Assembly (NCBI GenBank): GCA_020062665.1
Contig: JAGUVW010000027.1
Coordinates: 1-64,000, forward strand
Reading direction: 5' to 3'
DNA: 64,000 nucleotides
From: Pseudomonadales bacterium
GTDB lineage: Bacteria > Pseudomonadota > Gammaproteobacteria > Pseudomonadales > Ketobacteraceae
The notes under the pieces are model-generated. The model saw only the letters and a list, made by a program, of their open reading frames with translations, was not told the DNA's origin and made no database searches. A program made the position numbers and the translations under genes. Below, piece by piece: positions 63,182 through 64,000 of this stretch (positions are counted from its first letter, which is position 1; each line of letters opens with the position of its first letter).

Positions 63182-64000
63182 ATGCAAGCAGCCAAATCCC
63201 TGTTCAGCTACCCCCGTTATTGGGCGGAATGCTTCGGCACCGCGCCTTTCCTGCCCCTGTCGCGGGCGGAAATGGACACCCTGGGCTGGGACAGCTGCGA
63301 CATCATCATCATTTCCGGCGACGCCTATGTGGACCACCCCAGCTTCGGCATGGCGGTGATCGGCAGGTTGTTGGAATCACAGGGATTTCGCGTCGGCATC
63401 ATCGCCCAGCCGGACTGGAACAGCGCCGAGCCATTCAAGATCCTGGGCAAGCCTAACCTGTTTTTTGCGGTGTCCGCCGGCAACATGGACTCCATGATCA
63501 ACCGCTACACCGCCGACCGCAAACTGCGCCACGACGACGCCTATACGCCGAATAACGAAGGCGGCAAGCGGCCCGACCGGGCGGTGATCGTGTACAGCCA
63601 GCGCTGCCGCGAAGCCTACAACGACGTACCCATCCTGGCGGGCGGCATCGAAGCCAGCCTGCGCCGCATCGCCCATTACGATTACTGGTCGGACAAGGTG
63701 CGCCGCTCGGTGATCCTCGACGCCAAGGCCGACCTGCTGGTGTACGGCAACGCGGAACGGGCCGTGGTGGAAATCGCCCAGCGCGTCGCGGCCGGCCAGC
63801 CGATGAAGGATATCCGCGATGTGCGCGGCACTGCCTGTGTGGTGAATGAGCTGCCCACCGACTGGGACGTGAAGGATTCCACCCGCATCGACACGCCGGG
63901 AAAGGTCGATCCCCTCAAGAATCCCTACCACTGGGAAGGCGAGGCAGCCGCCAATAACGCTGCCTGCGCCACCGGGGACAACCCGGCGGTGGATATACCG
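63182..64000 (+). CDS. ygiQ: YgiQ-family radical SAM protein, 3' truncated by window edge
   Basis: 273 codons are open to the right edge. The start [37 protein letters not shown] and later [56 protein letters not shown] and [17 protein letters not shown] are typical of the YgiQ N-terminal domain. The CxxxCxxC radical SAM cluster site must lie beyond the window. Function unknown in general. Nothing resembling a strong Shine-Dalgarno precedes the ATG at 63182; 62999-63181 shows no clear promoter. Confidence 0.93.
   Translation, partial: MQAAKSLFSYPRYWAECFGTAPFLPLSRAEMDTLGWDSCDIIIISGDAYVDHPSFGMAVIGRLLESQGFRVGIIAQPDWNSAEPFKILGKPNLFFAVSAGNMDSMINRYTADRKLRHDDAYTPNNEGGKRPDRAVIVYSQRCREAYNDVPILAGGIEASLRRIAHYDYWSDKVRRSVILDAKADLLVYGNAERAVVEIAQRVAAGQPMKDIRDVRGTACVVNELPTDWDVKDSTRIDTPGKVDPLKNPYHWEGEAAANNAACATGDNPAVDIP

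Overview
The window comes from a GC-rich gammaproteobacterial chromosome. Support for this includes comM, cmoAB, rep, a TorF-type porin, rnk, an Anbu peptidase, a ygiQ-type radical SAM gene and a YiaV/YiaW-like pair; a Marinobacter/Alcanivorax/Ketobacter-like lineage is a guess from gene content only. I see no prophage, insertion sequence, CRISPR array or rRNA. There is one tRNA (Arg, CCG). The first gene (comM) and the last (ygiQ family) are cut by the window edges.

Layout. 1-8.6 kb: comM; a cobalamin-riboswitch-controlled TonB receptor; a four-gene envelope operon (PpiC-type isomerase, HupE/UreJ-like protein, DUF3604 protein, outer-membrane barrel). 8.6-16.6 kb: cmoAB tRNA modification, acyl-CoA dehydrogenase, SDR, a cluster of three hairpin repeats, rep helicase and a TorF-type porin. 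16.9-25 kb: a glycine-rich secreted protein, urea ABC transporter urtABCDE (locus 1) and a divergent LuxR-type regulator. 25-36 kb: two exported proteins of unknown function, the urease locus ureDABCEFG, a DUF1329 protein and a hybrid sensor kinase. 36-45 kb: cytochrome c5, two DUF4136 lipoproteins, tRNA-Arg, cytochrome b561, YceI, a very large membrane protein fusing a YCF48-like propeller to a KAP-type P-loop NTPase, and a PAS protein with a degenerate GGDEF domain. 45-56 kb: a two-component system whose kinase carries an NCS1-type permease as its sensor, divergent from a second urtABCDE-like transporter followed by formamidase (fmdA) and fmdB. 56-64 kb: hisC, rnk, small membrane proteins, a GST, a membrane-fusion protein pair, a CsoR-like repressor with DUF2892, Anbu and ygiQ.

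The dominant theme is nitrogen scavenging. Urea enters through UrtABCDE-1 and is split by urease with its full accessory set. Urea or short-chain amides probably enter through UrtABCDE-2, with formamidase releasing ammonia. Four sigma-54 (-24/-12) promoter matches lie in front of the TorF porin, urtA-1, ureD and the NCS1-kinase operon. Two have NtrC-like dyads about 90-120 bp upstream, suggesting one nitrogen-limitation regulon that runs from an outer-membrane pore to cytoplasmic hydrolases.

The least explained items are the hairpin repeats at 12.5-12.8 kb (conserved apical sequence, stems that differ but still pair), the propeller-KAP fusion and the permease-sensor kinase. All calls come from reading the sequence; no database search was possible.
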